Assembly: GCA_002389265.1 (NCBI GenBank)
Contig: DGOD01000085.1
Span: 1-7,707 of the forward strand
DNA: 7,707 bases
Source of the DNA: Gammaproteobacteria bacterium UBA4475
GTDB taxonomy: Bacteria > Pseudomonadota > Gammaproteobacteria > Pseudomonadales > Azotimanducaceae
Direction of reading: 5' to 3'
Shown here: one piece after another, positions 1-6,129 of the stretch
How the letters are laid out: each line of letters starts with the position of its first letter
How positions within the stretch are numbered: position 1 is the stretch's first letter
Notes under the pieces: generated by a model
What the model was told of the DNA's origin: nothing
The model's database searches: none
The model's input: only the letters and a program-made list of their open reading frames with translations
Translations under genes and position numbers: made by a program

Positions 1-987
1 GTTGGTCACCACCGTCACCCCACCGGCATTTTTGACACTCACAGGAATAGGCACGCCATCATGGGTATGACCTCCCATAATGAAATCGAGACCTTGCACT
101 CGATTCGCCAGTTTCAAATCAACATCCATACCGTTATGAGACAGCAGAATCACAGCATCGGGACGCTCAACGCCACGAACTTTGTCGATGAGCTGTTGCA
201 GGTCTTCCTCCTGAATACCGAAAGTCCAATTAGGAATAAAACGTTGGGGATTGGCGATGGGCGTATAGGGAAAGGCCTGACCAATTACCGCTATCCGCCG
301 GCCATTCACCACCTTGATCACATAAGGAGGAAAGATGTGACCGCTATCCTCGTTGAACATCGGTACCCCTTCAAACAGGGCGTCGTCCGTTGCCTTGATA
401 TTCTGGGCAACAAAATCACCCTTGAACATCGCCGCATTCTTTAATACTTCCGCTTCTTCGTAAGTGAATTCCCAGTGACCGGTCATTACATCAACGCCTA
501 ACAGGTTGCAGGCGCCCACCATATCCTGACCTCGAGTCCAGAGCGCAGTACCGGAGCCTTGCCAGGTGTCACCGCCATCAAGCAGCAGCGAATCTGGCAC
601 ATCACCTCTGAGCTGTTGGATCAGTGTTGATAGGTGGGAAAAACCGCCGACACGTCCATATCGCTCAGCAGCCTCACTAAAATCTAGATAGGTGAGCGCA
701 TGAATATTTTGAGGCGTCATTCCAGGTACTGCATCCAACAGATTTTTACCCACTCGATGGGGAGTCTGGCCGAATGCTGACCCCACGCCGAGGTTGACGT
801 TGGGCTCTCGAAAGTAAACGGGGTTTAACTGTGCATGGGTGTCGGTAATATGCAGGATTCGGCTCTGGCCGAACGGTGAGAGATTGTAAAGCTCACCAAC
901 GCGCGCGGGTCTCAGTGTCGTACAACCTGAGACAGTGGCTGCAATCCAGGTTTTTGCCAGTATGCCTATAAATTCCCGTCGGTCCAT
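1..987 (-). CDS. soxB: SoxB, S-sulfosulfanyl-L-cysteine sulfohydrolase (3' end cut by window)
   Basis: SoxB is the periplasmic di-manganese hydrolase that releases sulfate from the thiosulfonate carried on SoxY. The reading frame is open from ATG at 987 to the window edge: 329 residues of a protein usually about 560 long, so the C-terminal substrate-binding part is missing. Metallophosphatase-type motifs are visible: ITDTHAQLNP (D49, H51), GGDTWQGSG (D140), GHWEFTY (H171), LLSHNGMDVD (H284) and GGHTHDG (H307, H309). GHWEFTY, where 5'-nucleotidases have GNHEF, is the SoxB form. The N-terminus MDRREFIGILA is Tat-like. It is followed by TVSGC with C22, which fits a lipobox, so the protein may be membrane-anchored. 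An AGGAAG ribosome site lies 10 nt upstream. It follows soxK after 44 bp and is the last visible gene of the leftward operon. Confidence 0.95.
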   Translation of the reverse strand, partial: MDRREFIGILAKTWIAATVSGCTTLRPARVGELYNLSPFGQSRILHITDTHAQLNPVYFREPNVNLGVGSAFGQTPHRVGKNLLDAVPGMTPQNIHALTYLDFSEAAERYGRVGGFSHLSTLIQQLRGDVPDSLLLDGGDTWQGSGTALWTRGQDMVGACNLLGVDVMTGHWEFTYEEAEVLKNAAMFKGDFVAQNIKATDDALFEGVPMFNEDSGHIFPPYVIKVVNGRRIAVIGQAFPYTPIANPQRFIPNWTFGIQEEDLQQLIDKVRGVERPDAVILLSHNGMDVDLKLANRVQGLDFIMGGHTHDGVPIPVSVKNAGGVTVVTN

Positions 988-1031
988 GCGCGCATCGCTT
1001 CCTGATATCTTGCCTGAAAATGTGTAAAGAC

Positions 1032-1358
1032 TTAACGAGGTACTCGAGCGCGCCAGGCCAGTTGCTCTTTATCAGCTTGGGCTAGCGCCGCGTTAGCAGT
1101 GAACAAGGCTCTTTCAGCGGCGGCTTTCGCCGCGACTTCATCGTTAGCAGCTTGCGCTGTGATGGCGTCTTGTAACAATTCGTCGGTGATAATCCAGGCA
1201 TGCTGACGCTGCTGAGCGAGCTGATCTGCCGCTATAGCCTGATCAATGAGAGACTGAACTTCATTGCCCTGCGCAGCCACGCCAGATTCTTGTGACTCAG
1301 AGCAACCCGAGACCACGAAGGTCGACGTCAACAGGAGCAGTATCATCAAGTTATTCAT
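1032..1358 (-). CDS. soxK: Probable SoxK / SoxAX-binding lipoprotein
   Basis: A 108-residue protein with a lipoprotein signal: a short hydrophobic N-terminus and VVSGC, with C19 as the lipidated residue. The remainder is alanine-rich and helical, with heptad-like runs (AIAADQLAQQRQHAWIITDE, then AAKAAAERALFTANAALAQA). The spacing of W, T, LL and repeated A..A..A resembles SoxK (SAXB), first described in Chlorobium, which binds SoxAX and stimulates it. The position between soxA and soxB is the same as in the soxXYZAKB cluster of Chlorobium. The start has AGGAAG 7 nt upstream and lies 3 bp after the soxA stop, so translation is probably coupled. The family is short and low in complexity, so the name rests on gene order plus general pattern. 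An unrelated small periplasmic lipoprotein cannot be excluded. Confidence 0.7.
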   Translation of the reverse strand: MNNLMILLLLTSTFVVSGCSESQESGVAAQGNEVQSLIDQAIAADQLAQQRQHAWIITDELLQDAITAQAANDEVAAKAAAERALFTANAALAQADKEQLAWRARVPR

Positions 1359-1361
1359 CGT

Positions 1362-2180
1362 TCACTTCCTGCTGGCTGGACCATTAAGCTCCATGCCGTT
1401 ATTCATATAAGTGAGAAAATATTCCAGGTTTCGATAGGCTTCGCTCTGGGGCGCTAAGCCCACAGCGCCCACCTGTTCGTTACATTCAATAAATCGCTTA
1501 TGTAGACCGCCAACTTGCTCCCACTTAAACCGATAAGCTGGCCAGTGAGTCGCATGACCCACCGAGGCACTGAGCACCTCAGCCCTGAGGAGATTACCCG
1601 CAGCTGTCATGTGGCAACTGCTGCAAGCAAAGTCTAATTTGCCACGGCGCTCATAAAAAAATTGCTTACCTTGTTCATAGGCCGCAAGACCCGCATCAGG
1701 TACCTGGATGTCAAAATGCTCGCCCCGCGAAGTAAAAGCCATGTAGGCGGTGATATAGCCCATTTCATCGCCCAGATAATCAAGGACCGGCTCATTGTTC
1801 GCTTCTCGACACTGGTTTACCGCAAGCTCAAGGGTAATCACGCTGTTCGAGGCCATGTCGAATTTCGGGAACTGTTGCTTGACGCCGATGCCTTGATGGT
1901 CAAAACAACTGGCATAGCTTTCACCATTGCTGAAAGGTACCGAGAACAATGCCCGGCCCTCATCCACCGCCAGCTCGTAGGGTGGAAATTCTTCCATCTC
2001 CAACCATTGGGCCCGCTTAGCTTTATCCAATGCGTAAGCGCCGTCCTTATGGTCCTGCATATCAACGTTCGCAAACCGCTCAGCATAAAATTTTACAAAT
2101 GCCTCGCGATCGGATTCAGGATCAGCATAGACATAGCCCATACTCCCCAGGGTGATCAAGACGCCAAGTAGAAATTTCAT
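1362..2180 (-). CDS. soxA: SoxA, monohaem c-type cytochrome subunit of SoxAX
   Basis: SoxA is the catalytic subunit of periplasmic SoxAX, which oxidatively joins thiosulfate to the SoxY cysteine. Residues 1-19 form a Sec signal ending VYA. The C-terminal domain has one haem motif, CSSCH (C186, C189, H190). FIECNEQVGA carries C233, the conserved cysteine that in characterised SoxA is the modified haem ligand and active residue. The N-terminal domain has no CxxCH; it keeps single cysteines in SYASCF (C92) and NQCREAN (C124). These fit the disulfide that replaces the first haem in monohaem SoxA. The length of 272 aa is normal. An AGGAAGG ribosome site precedes the start. A 50-bp gap separates it from soxZ, the widest gap inside the operon. 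The presence of a soxK-like gene next door agrees with the SoxAXK type. Confidence 0.95.
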   Translation of the reverse strand: MKFLLGVLITLGSMGYVYADPESDREAFVKFYAERFANVDMQDHKDGAYALDKAKRAQWLEMEEFPPYELAVDEGRALFSVPFSNGESYASCFDHQGIGVKQQFPKFDMASNSVITLELAVNQCREANNEPVLDYLGDEMGYITAYMAFTSRGEHFDIQVPDAGLAAYEQGKQFFYERRGKLDFACSSCHMTAAGNLLRAEVLSASVGHATHWPAYRFKWEQVGGLHKRFIECNEQVGAVGLAPQSEAYRNLEYFLTYMNNGMELNGPASRK

Positions 2181-2230
2181 AACTCGTCCTTCCTGTCGAT
2201 GCTAACGCAGTCTATATAATCAAGAACCGT

Positions 2231-2548
2231 CTACTTGAGAACGATCTCGCCTTCTGACGAATTACCTAAGTTATCAGTCCAACCGACCTTAACGGTATCG
2301 CCAGATTTCGCTGACTTCACCTTGAAGGCAAAATAAGGATTCTTTGACACAGACGTGCCCCACTCTGCGGTTAACACGACATTGCCGTTATGTTCGCAGG
2401 TAACCTGTTCGATGAACTCTGCGGGAATAACCGCCCCTGCATCATCACGTCGGGTACCAGTTTCCATAGGGTGCTTCATCAAGACTTTGATTTCGGCGAC
2501 GCTATCGACAACCTTGCCACGCATTTTTACTGGTCTGGATTCCATCAT
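2231..2548 (-). CDS. soxZ: SoxZ, sulfur-carrier complex subunit
   Basis: SoxZ is the partner of SoxY in the periplasmic SoxYZ carrier on which thiosulfate is processed. The 105-residue product shows the family core: EIKVLMKHPMETGTRRD near residues 19-35, IPAEFIEQVTCEHNG in the middle, SKNPYFAFKVKSAKSGD, and a C-terminal strand after VGWTDNLG. It has no signal peptide, as usual for SoxZ, which is exported with Tat-targeted SoxY. Two ATG codons stand in tandem at 2546-2548 and 2543-2545. AGGAG ends 4 nt before the first and 7 nt before the second, so the second ATG (104 aa) may be the true start. The gene begins 9 bp after soxY. Confidence 0.95.
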   Translation of the reverse strand: MMESRPVKMRGKVVDSVAEIKVLMKHPMETGTRRDDAGAVIPAEFIEQVTCEHNGNVVLTAEWGTSVSKNPYFAFKVKSAKSGDTVKVGWTDNLGNSSEGEIVLK

Positions 2549-2550
2549 TT

Positions 2551-2560
2551 ATCTCCTTTA
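2551..2560 (-). promoter_or_regulatory. soxZ ribosome binding site overlapping the soxY stop codon
   Basis: The minus strand reads TAAAGGAGAT. The TAA is the soxY stop, and the last A of the stop is followed directly by AGGAG for soxZ. A ribosome ending soxY therefore sits on the soxZ initiation site, which fits coupled 1:1 synthesis of the two carrier subunits. The spacing favours the second of the two tandem ATGs. Confidence 0.75.
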
Positions 2561-3022
2561 GCCGCCGCAGCCGCCGATCGTGACTTTAACTTCTCGGCCG
2601 GTCTTATAGATTGTAGTCGGTGTCTTGATGTAGGCCGTTACCACTGAGCTCTTGCCCATTTTCACTCGCATCGAGATATCTGCAACTGAGAACTCAGTCA
2701 ACTTGAAACTCGCTGACAATGGATTGGGATTCTGCTCGATCACCACGTGGATTGCTTCTGCACCCTCTATGGTCGTCGAGACAGAGACGGGAACCACCGC
2801 GCCGTTCTCGGCAATATCAGGAATATCAAGACTGATGTCGCTGCTGTCAACTATCGGCAGGTCACCGAACAATTCCGCTTGCACCGTCTCGAGCTTGGTC
2901 GCCTGAAAAGCCTTGGTTGATCTCGCCAACAATTGAAATGGTAACGCACTGAGCGCAATAACCGACATCAACCCCTGAATGAATCGACGCCGAGACGGTT
3001 GTCGAATTGCTTGAATCTGCAT
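2558..3022 (-). CDS. soxY: SoxY, sulfur-carrier subunit with GGCGG swinging arm
   Basis: SoxY holds all sulfur intermediates of the Sox pathway covalently on one cysteine. The 154-residue product ends VTIGGCGG, and C152 in this terminal motif is the carrier residue. The N-terminus has a Tat signal, SRRRFIQG at residues 10-17, followed by a hydrophobic run to about residue 33, so SoxYZ is exported folded. The middle (VPVSVSTTIEGAEAIHVVIE, then NPNPLSASFKLTEF) is the usual SoxY beta-sandwich. AGGAGAAGGG directly before ATG 3022 is a strong ribosome site. It lies 20 bp after soxX and 9 bp before soxZ. C152 is the only cysteine in the protein, as expected for a dedicated carrier. Confidence 0.97.
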   Translation of the reverse strand: MQIQAIRQPSRRRFIQGLMSVIALSALPFQLLARSTKAFQATKLETVQAELFGDLPIVDSSDISLDIPDIAENGAVVPVSVSTTIEGAEAIHVVIEQNPNPLSASFKLTEFSVADISMRVKMGKSSVVTAYIKTPTTIYKTGREVKVTIGGCGG

Positions 3023-3042
3023 TCCCTTCTCCTAAAAATAAC

Positions 3043-3396
3043 CTAAATTGTTAGTATAAAATCAATCACACGATCGATTTCTGCTTCTGTCAAAATACTG
3101 TGTCGACCGTAGGGCGGCATGACGGTGTTCGGGTTGCGTACGGCAGCATCCCAAACCTGCGCGCGTAATACCGCCTTATCAGGGAATCTTAATTTCATTT
3201 GTATCAGTGGTGGCCCCACATTACCGGGTAACTCCCCACCCGGTATCATATGACATGACAGGCAATTACCGGCGTTACGATCAAAGGCAATAACTTTGCC
3301 CGCCGCAATTTGCTCGTCAGAAGCTGATGCCATCACCCACCCGGGGATGCAGGCGTTCAACAACAACACAGAAATGAGTTTTTTGATGTTATTCAT
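3043..3396 (-). CDS. soxX: SoxX, monohaem cytochrome c subunit of SoxAX
   Basis: SoxX receives electrons from the SoxA reaction and passes them to a small cytochrome c. The 117-residue product has a Sec signal of about 23 residues ending VMA. One class I cytochrome c domain follows: NCLSCHMIPGG (C45, C48, H49), then PGNVGPPL and the conserved RFPDKAVLRAQVWDA. TVMPPYGRH carries M93, the probable sixth haem ligand, and is followed by ILTEAEIDRVIDF. These blocks are typical of SoxX. The start codon overlaps the soxD stop in an ATGA, indicating translational coupling. soxX lies three genes from its partner soxA, with soxYZ between, as in several other sox clusters. Confidence 0.96.
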   Translation of the reverse strand: MNNIKKLISVLLLNACIPGWVMASASDEQIAAGKVIAFDRNAGNCLSCHMIPGGELPGNVGPPLIQMKLRFPDKAVLRAQVWDAAVRNPNTVMPPYGRHSILTEAEIDRVIDFILTI

Positions 3397-4301
3397 TTAT
3401 TCGGCTCCACCAAATACTGAACTGCTTGACGAACCTCTTCGTCTGTCAGCTGCATAAACCCACCTTTCGCAGGCATCACGCCGCTTTTCCCGGTATAACC
3501 CTTTAACGCATGCTCAGTCACTACCGCCATACCCGCCTCAAGGCGTGTGTTCCACTCCTTGGCATCCCCCTTTTTAGGTGCGCCTGCCACGCCAGCCTTA
3601 TGACAGATAACGCAGTACTGATTATATATTTTTTCTCCCGCATGCGGCTTCGACTCAGCAGCAACGGCAATCTCCGCAGGTGCCGGCTCTGGACGCCTGA
3701 CGATGGAAACGATCTTGATATCCTCAGCGTTTTTGCAGTTTTCCATACAACGGGTATTGTGCACATCTGGACGGGGGTCAGGGACAAAATGTTCACGATT
3801 GGCGAGCTGAATGTCGGTAAAGTTGTCTTGAGTCATCACATAGTCATAATCGACCAAGTCATTCAGGTACAACACATAAGCCACCAATGCATAAACCTCA
3901 TCGCTCTCCAGTGATTCAGGTTGCATAAACGGCATTGCGCGCCGGATATAGTCCCAAAGGGTGCTCGTGTGAGCCCAATAACTGCCGACGGTTTTGAGCG
4001 GCCGCTGCGCGTTCAAGGTGCCTGTGCCGCCGGCAAGTACTGGGAACTGACCAACACCCTCGCCGAATGAGCCGTGGCACTCGGCGCACTTGGCTTCATA
4101 GATGACTTCGCCATCTTCAACTGAACCGCTACCCGGGGGCAAACCCTGCCCATCGGCTCGAATATCAATATCCCAACCCGCTATTTCCGTCGGTGTCGCG
4201 GGCTTGCCATAGCCATAATAACCCGCGCGGCCCTCTGCCAGAATACTGCTACTGATGAATGTCAGCACAAGACCAGCAAATAAATTACGAAAGTTGCACA
4301 T
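3393..4301 (-). CDS. soxD: SoxD, dihaem cytochrome c subunit of sulfane dehydrogenase
   Basis: SoxD is the electron-accepting partner of SoxC in the periplasmic sulfane dehydrogenase. With the start at 4301 it is 302 residues: a Sec signal ending ILA near residue 22, then a first cytochrome domain with CAECH (C72, C75, H76) and RAMPFMQ as a possible Met ligand. A linker with NTRCMENC (C185, C189) follows, then a second cytochrome domain with CVICH (C230, C233, H234) and GVMPAKGG (M276). The frame stays open upstream to an ATG at 4409, but I reject that start. It would lie 109 bp or more inside soxC and would put a charged 36-residue extension before the signal peptide. GGGAGAGG is spaced 6 nt before 4301. 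The start overlaps the 3' end of soxC by 17 bp and the stop overlaps soxX. Confidence 0.94.
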   Translation of the reverse strand: MCNFRNLFAGLVLTFISSSILAEGRAGYYGYGKPATPTEIAGWDIDIRADGQGLPPGSGSVEDGEVIYEAKCAECHGSFGEGVGQFPVLAGGTGTLNAQRPLKTVGSYWAHTSTLWDYIRRAMPFMQPESLESDEVYALVAYVLYLNDLVDYDYVMTQDNFTDIQLANREHFVPDPRPDVHNTRCMENCKNAEDIKIVSIVRRPEPAPAEIAVAAESKPHAGEKIYNQYCVICHKAGVAGAPKKGDAKEWNTRLEAGMAVVTEHALKGYTGKSGVMPAKGGFMQLTDEEVRQAVQYLVEPNK

Positions 4302-5598
4302 TCGCCACCTCTCCCGTCGGAAATACTTTCCACGTGTGAATCGCATTTTTATGATAAATCGAGTTCGTGCCACGAACGTCTCGTAACTGCTGATAGGTGG
4401 GCTGAACATAGCCGGTTTCGTCTACCGCGCGACTTTGCAGCAACATGGGCGAACCATCCCAGTCGAGCTCAATGCCAAATCGCGTCAAGGCGCGCGGCAA
4501 CACGATGCTGGTGATTTTGGCCTCACGGAAGGTCACACCCCCATCATAGGAAACATCCACGTGCTTGATACGTCCGCGTCCCGACCAAGCCAGGCCCTCG
4601 ACCCAATACTTACCCTTGCCGTGCTTCAAAGGCTTCTCTGGAGCAGGGGATGTGATCACTGAGTTACATTCCTGCACAAAGGTAAACTCACGGGCATTGC
4701 CGTCTGGCATTAAATCCGTATATTTCGACGTTTCCTCGCGCTGATACCAGGGCTGGTCGCCCACTTCCAAACGGCGCAACCATTTAACACAGGTGTTGCC
4801 TTCCCAACCTGGGTTGATCAATCGTACAGGATAGCCTTGCTCTGGCCGCAAGGCCTCACCATTCTGGGCATACACAATCAAGGCATCATCCATGGCTTTC
4901 TCCATGGGGATGCTGCGACTCATGTGCGCGCCGTCAGCCCCTTCGGCGAGAATCCAGCTGGCTTGCTTTGCAACGCCAACCTCTGCCAGCAACGTCGATA
5001 ACAGGACTCCGGTCCATTCACAACAAGCCAACATGCCATGGGTGAACTGAACGCCATCCATCTGCGCCCCACGCCATTCCATGCCACCATTGGCGGGGCA
5101 CTCCAGGAACGCAATCCTGCTGGTGGATGGAAATCGCATCAAGTCGCTCATGGTCAGCGAGATAGGACGATCCACCATCCCGTGAATCATCAGACGATGT
5201 TGGTGGGGATCAACCTCAGGGATACCCGCGTGATAACGCTCAAAGACCAAACCACTGGGCGTTATAATACCTTTCAGGTCAGCCAACGGGGTAAAGCTGA
5301 TGGAGGCCACTCGGTCTGGTGTCAGCCAGTCTACCGTTCGGCGCTGGACATTGGATTCAAACGGTGACGGTTGGCCATAAGGGTTGGTTAACACGCCAGA
5401 ACCAAGTACTCTAGTCCATTCGGGAATGTTCGGTGGCAAATTGCTCGCGGCGCTCACGGCCGGAGTCATGCCAAGTACACCGGCAGCAGCGCCGCCCATG
5501 AGACCAAGACCACCCAGCAAGACCTTACGTCGCGCCACAGTTGACCCTGACATTTCATTGTCGGGCACCTGCCCAGATTTCTGCTTGTCGTGCGTCAC
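4285..5598 (-). CDS. soxC: SoxC, molybdenum-cofactor sulfane dehydrogenase subunit
   Basis: SoxC is the sulfite-oxidase-family subunit that oxidises SoxY-bound sulfane sulfur, withdrawing six electrons per sulfur together with SoxD. The 437-residue product has a Tat signal (ARRKVLLGG from residue 22, hydrophobic to about 50, ending VSA), as needed for a folded Mo protein. The molybdopterin domain has FLECPANGGMEWRGAQ, with C167 as the Mo ligand, then EWTGVLLSTLLAEVG and GYPVRLINPGWEGNTCVKWL. A C-terminal dimerisation domain follows (VDVSYDGGVTF, ending IHTWKVFPTGEV). The start is GTG at 5598, since an in-frame TAG lies about 27 nt upstream and GGGGGGA is about 7 nt before it. The ATG at residue 16 is an alternative start that would keep the Tat motif. 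It is the first gene of the operon. SoxCD predicts complete oxidation to sulfate. Confidence 0.96.
   Translation of the reverse strand: MTHDKQKSGQVPDNEMSGSTVARRKVLLGGLGLMGGAAAGVLGMTPAVSAASNLPPNIPEWTRVLGSGVLTNPYGQPSPFESNVQRRTVDWLTPDRVASISFTPLADLKGIITPSGLVFERYHAGIPEVDPHQHRLMIHGMVDRPISLTMSDLMRFPSTSRIAFLECPANGGMEWRGAQMDGVQFTHGMLACCEWTGVLLSTLLAEVGVAKQASWILAEGADGAHMSRSIPMEKAMDDALIVYAQNGEALRPEQGYPVRLINPGWEGNTCVKWLRRLEVGDQPWYQREETSKYTDLMPDGNAREFTFVQECNSVITSPAPEKPLKHGKGKYWVEGLAWSGRGRIKHVDVSYDGGVTFREAKITSIVLPRALTRFGIELDWDGSPMLLQSRAVDETGYVQPTYQQLRDVRGTNSIYHKNAIHTWKVFPTGEVANVQLS
4308..4315 (-). promoter_or_regulatory. soxD ribosome binding site inside the soxC 3' end
   Basis: GGGAGAGG on the minus strand lies within the last codons of soxC, 6 nt before ATG 4301. 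It decides the soxD start in favour of the product beginning MCNFRNLFAG, which has a clean signal peptide, over the upstream in-frame ATG at 4409. Confidence 0.7.
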
Positions 5599-5643
5599 AA
5601 ATCGTCCCCCCGAACCGGTTAACTGCTACTCACGCTCCGTACG

Positions 5644-5671
5644 TTAACATATTAAAAATTACTTATATACA
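5644..5671 (+). promoter_or_regulatory. Candidate promoter of the ArsR-family gene
   Basis: TTAACA (5644-5649) and TATACA (5666-5671) are 16 bp apart, about 33 bp before the ATG at 5704. The -10 box overlaps that of the divergent sox promoter, so one bound repressor could block both. The hexamers are imperfect. Confidence 0.35.
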
Positions 5672-5679
5672 GATGTTGA
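5644..5679. promoter_or_regulatory. Imperfect inverted repeat, candidate ArsR operator
   Basis: TTAACAT at 5644-5650 faces ATGTTGA at 5673-5679, matching at 6 of 7 positions, or 7 of 9 when extended inward by two bases. The interior is AT-rich and contains TTATATA. ArsR-family dimers bind such AT-rich dyads between divergent genes. The repeat spans both candidate promoters. That it is the operator is inferred from position and symmetry. Confidence 0.4.
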
Positions 5680-5689
5680 AGGCAAGCAA
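5662..5689 (-). promoter_or_regulatory. Candidate promoter of the sox operon
   Basis: On the minus strand TTGCTT (5684-5689) is followed after 16 bp by TATAAG (5662-5667), a reasonable sigma-70-like pair about 60 bp before the soxC GTG. It lies inside the divergent gap and overlaps the candidate regulator promoter and the inverted repeat. Assigned by eye from the two hexamers only. Confidence 0.4.
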
Positions 5690-5703
5690 TTAAGGTACAG
5701 ACC

Positions 5704-6012
5704 ATGGATTTAATCAAGATGCAGGACGCTGCCCAAAAAGCTAGCGAGGTCATGAAATTACTCGGGCATAGTGATCGACTCATGATCCTGTGCGAGCTCA
5801 AGGCCGGCGAACAATCTGTCGGCCAACTAACTGAAAAAATCGGTATTAGTCAATCTCTGGTGTCACAGCATCTGGCAAGAATGCGATATGAAGATGTTGT
5901 GGAAACCCGGCGTGAAGCGCAGGTGGTGTTTTACTCTTTAAAAAGTGGACCTGCAGCGATACTCATCGACACTATGTACAATATCTTTTGCAAAGATATC
6001 GAAAAATCCTGA
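5704..6012 (+). CDS. ArsR-family repressor, SqrR/BigR/SoxR-type persulfide sensor
   Basis: A 102-residue winged-helix repressor. The ArsR fold is visible: a helix to about residue 20, GHSDRLMILCELKAGEQSVG, then the recognition helix SQSLVSQHLARMR (50-62), and a wing with VETRREAQVVFYSL (66-79). Metal-site motifs of arsenic or cadmium sensors (CVC or similar) are absent. The only two cysteines are C30 in LMILC and C96 in MYNIFC, 66 residues apart. This matches the placement of the pair in SqrR and BigR, which form an intramolecular polysulfide bridge and release DNA when reactive sulfur rises. The divergent position next to soxC supports a role as sox regulator and probably as its own repressor. 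In other clusters such a gene is called soxR; I leave the symbol blank because that name is shared with an unrelated redox regulator. The ribosome site (AAGG, 9 nt) is weak. Confidence 0.85.
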   Translation: MDLIKMQDAAQKASEVMKLLGHSDRLMILCELKAGEQSVGQLTEKIGISQSLVSQHLARMRYEDVVETRREAQVVFYSLKSGPAAILIDTMYNIFCKDIEKS

Positions 6013-6071
6013 GCGCTAGACACAACGCAGGGAAGGTATAAAAATCTCGGTTTCTGTTCACACGCTTGTAT

Positions 6072-6083
6072 CTATTTATATAG
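6072..6083. promoter_or_regulatory. AT-rich near-palindrome upstream of the fadL-like gene
   Basis: CTATTTATATAG is palindromic at 10 of 12 positions. The stretch 6074-6087 matches 11 of 14 bases with 5661-5674 in the sox/regulator operator region. It lies about 46 bp before the fadL-like ATG in a 117-bp gap that shows no clear -35/-10 pair and no terminator after the regulator. It may be a second site for the same repressor or part of the promoter. Confidence 0.25.
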
Positions 6084-6129
6084 GGATAAGCTAATTTAAA
6101 GAAAATTTGGGGTTACGGAAGGGGAAATC

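Noticed and set aside
61..444. Open rightward frame of 127 codons
   Set aside because: It is antisense to the soxB region that encodes conserved metal-site motifs and has no ribosome site or recognisable domain; it is a shadow of soxB.
1662..2171. Open rightward frame of 169 codons
   Set aside because: It is antisense to soxA, whose haem motif and active cysteine are clear; the antisense product has no recognisable features.
2181..2230. Internal promoter in the soxZ-soxA gap (TATATA on the minus strand)
   Set aside because: No matching -35 element at suitable spacing is convincing, and the gap is only 50 bp in an otherwise compact operon.
4302..4409. Longer soxD starting at ATG 4409
   Set aside because: It would add a charged 36-residue extension before a good signal peptide and lie deep in soxC, while 4301 has a well-spaced ribosome site.
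5704..6012. Arsenic or heavy-metal sensing ArsR
   Set aside because: There is no CVC-type or other clustered metal-binding motif; the only cysteines are the widely spaced pair C30/C96.
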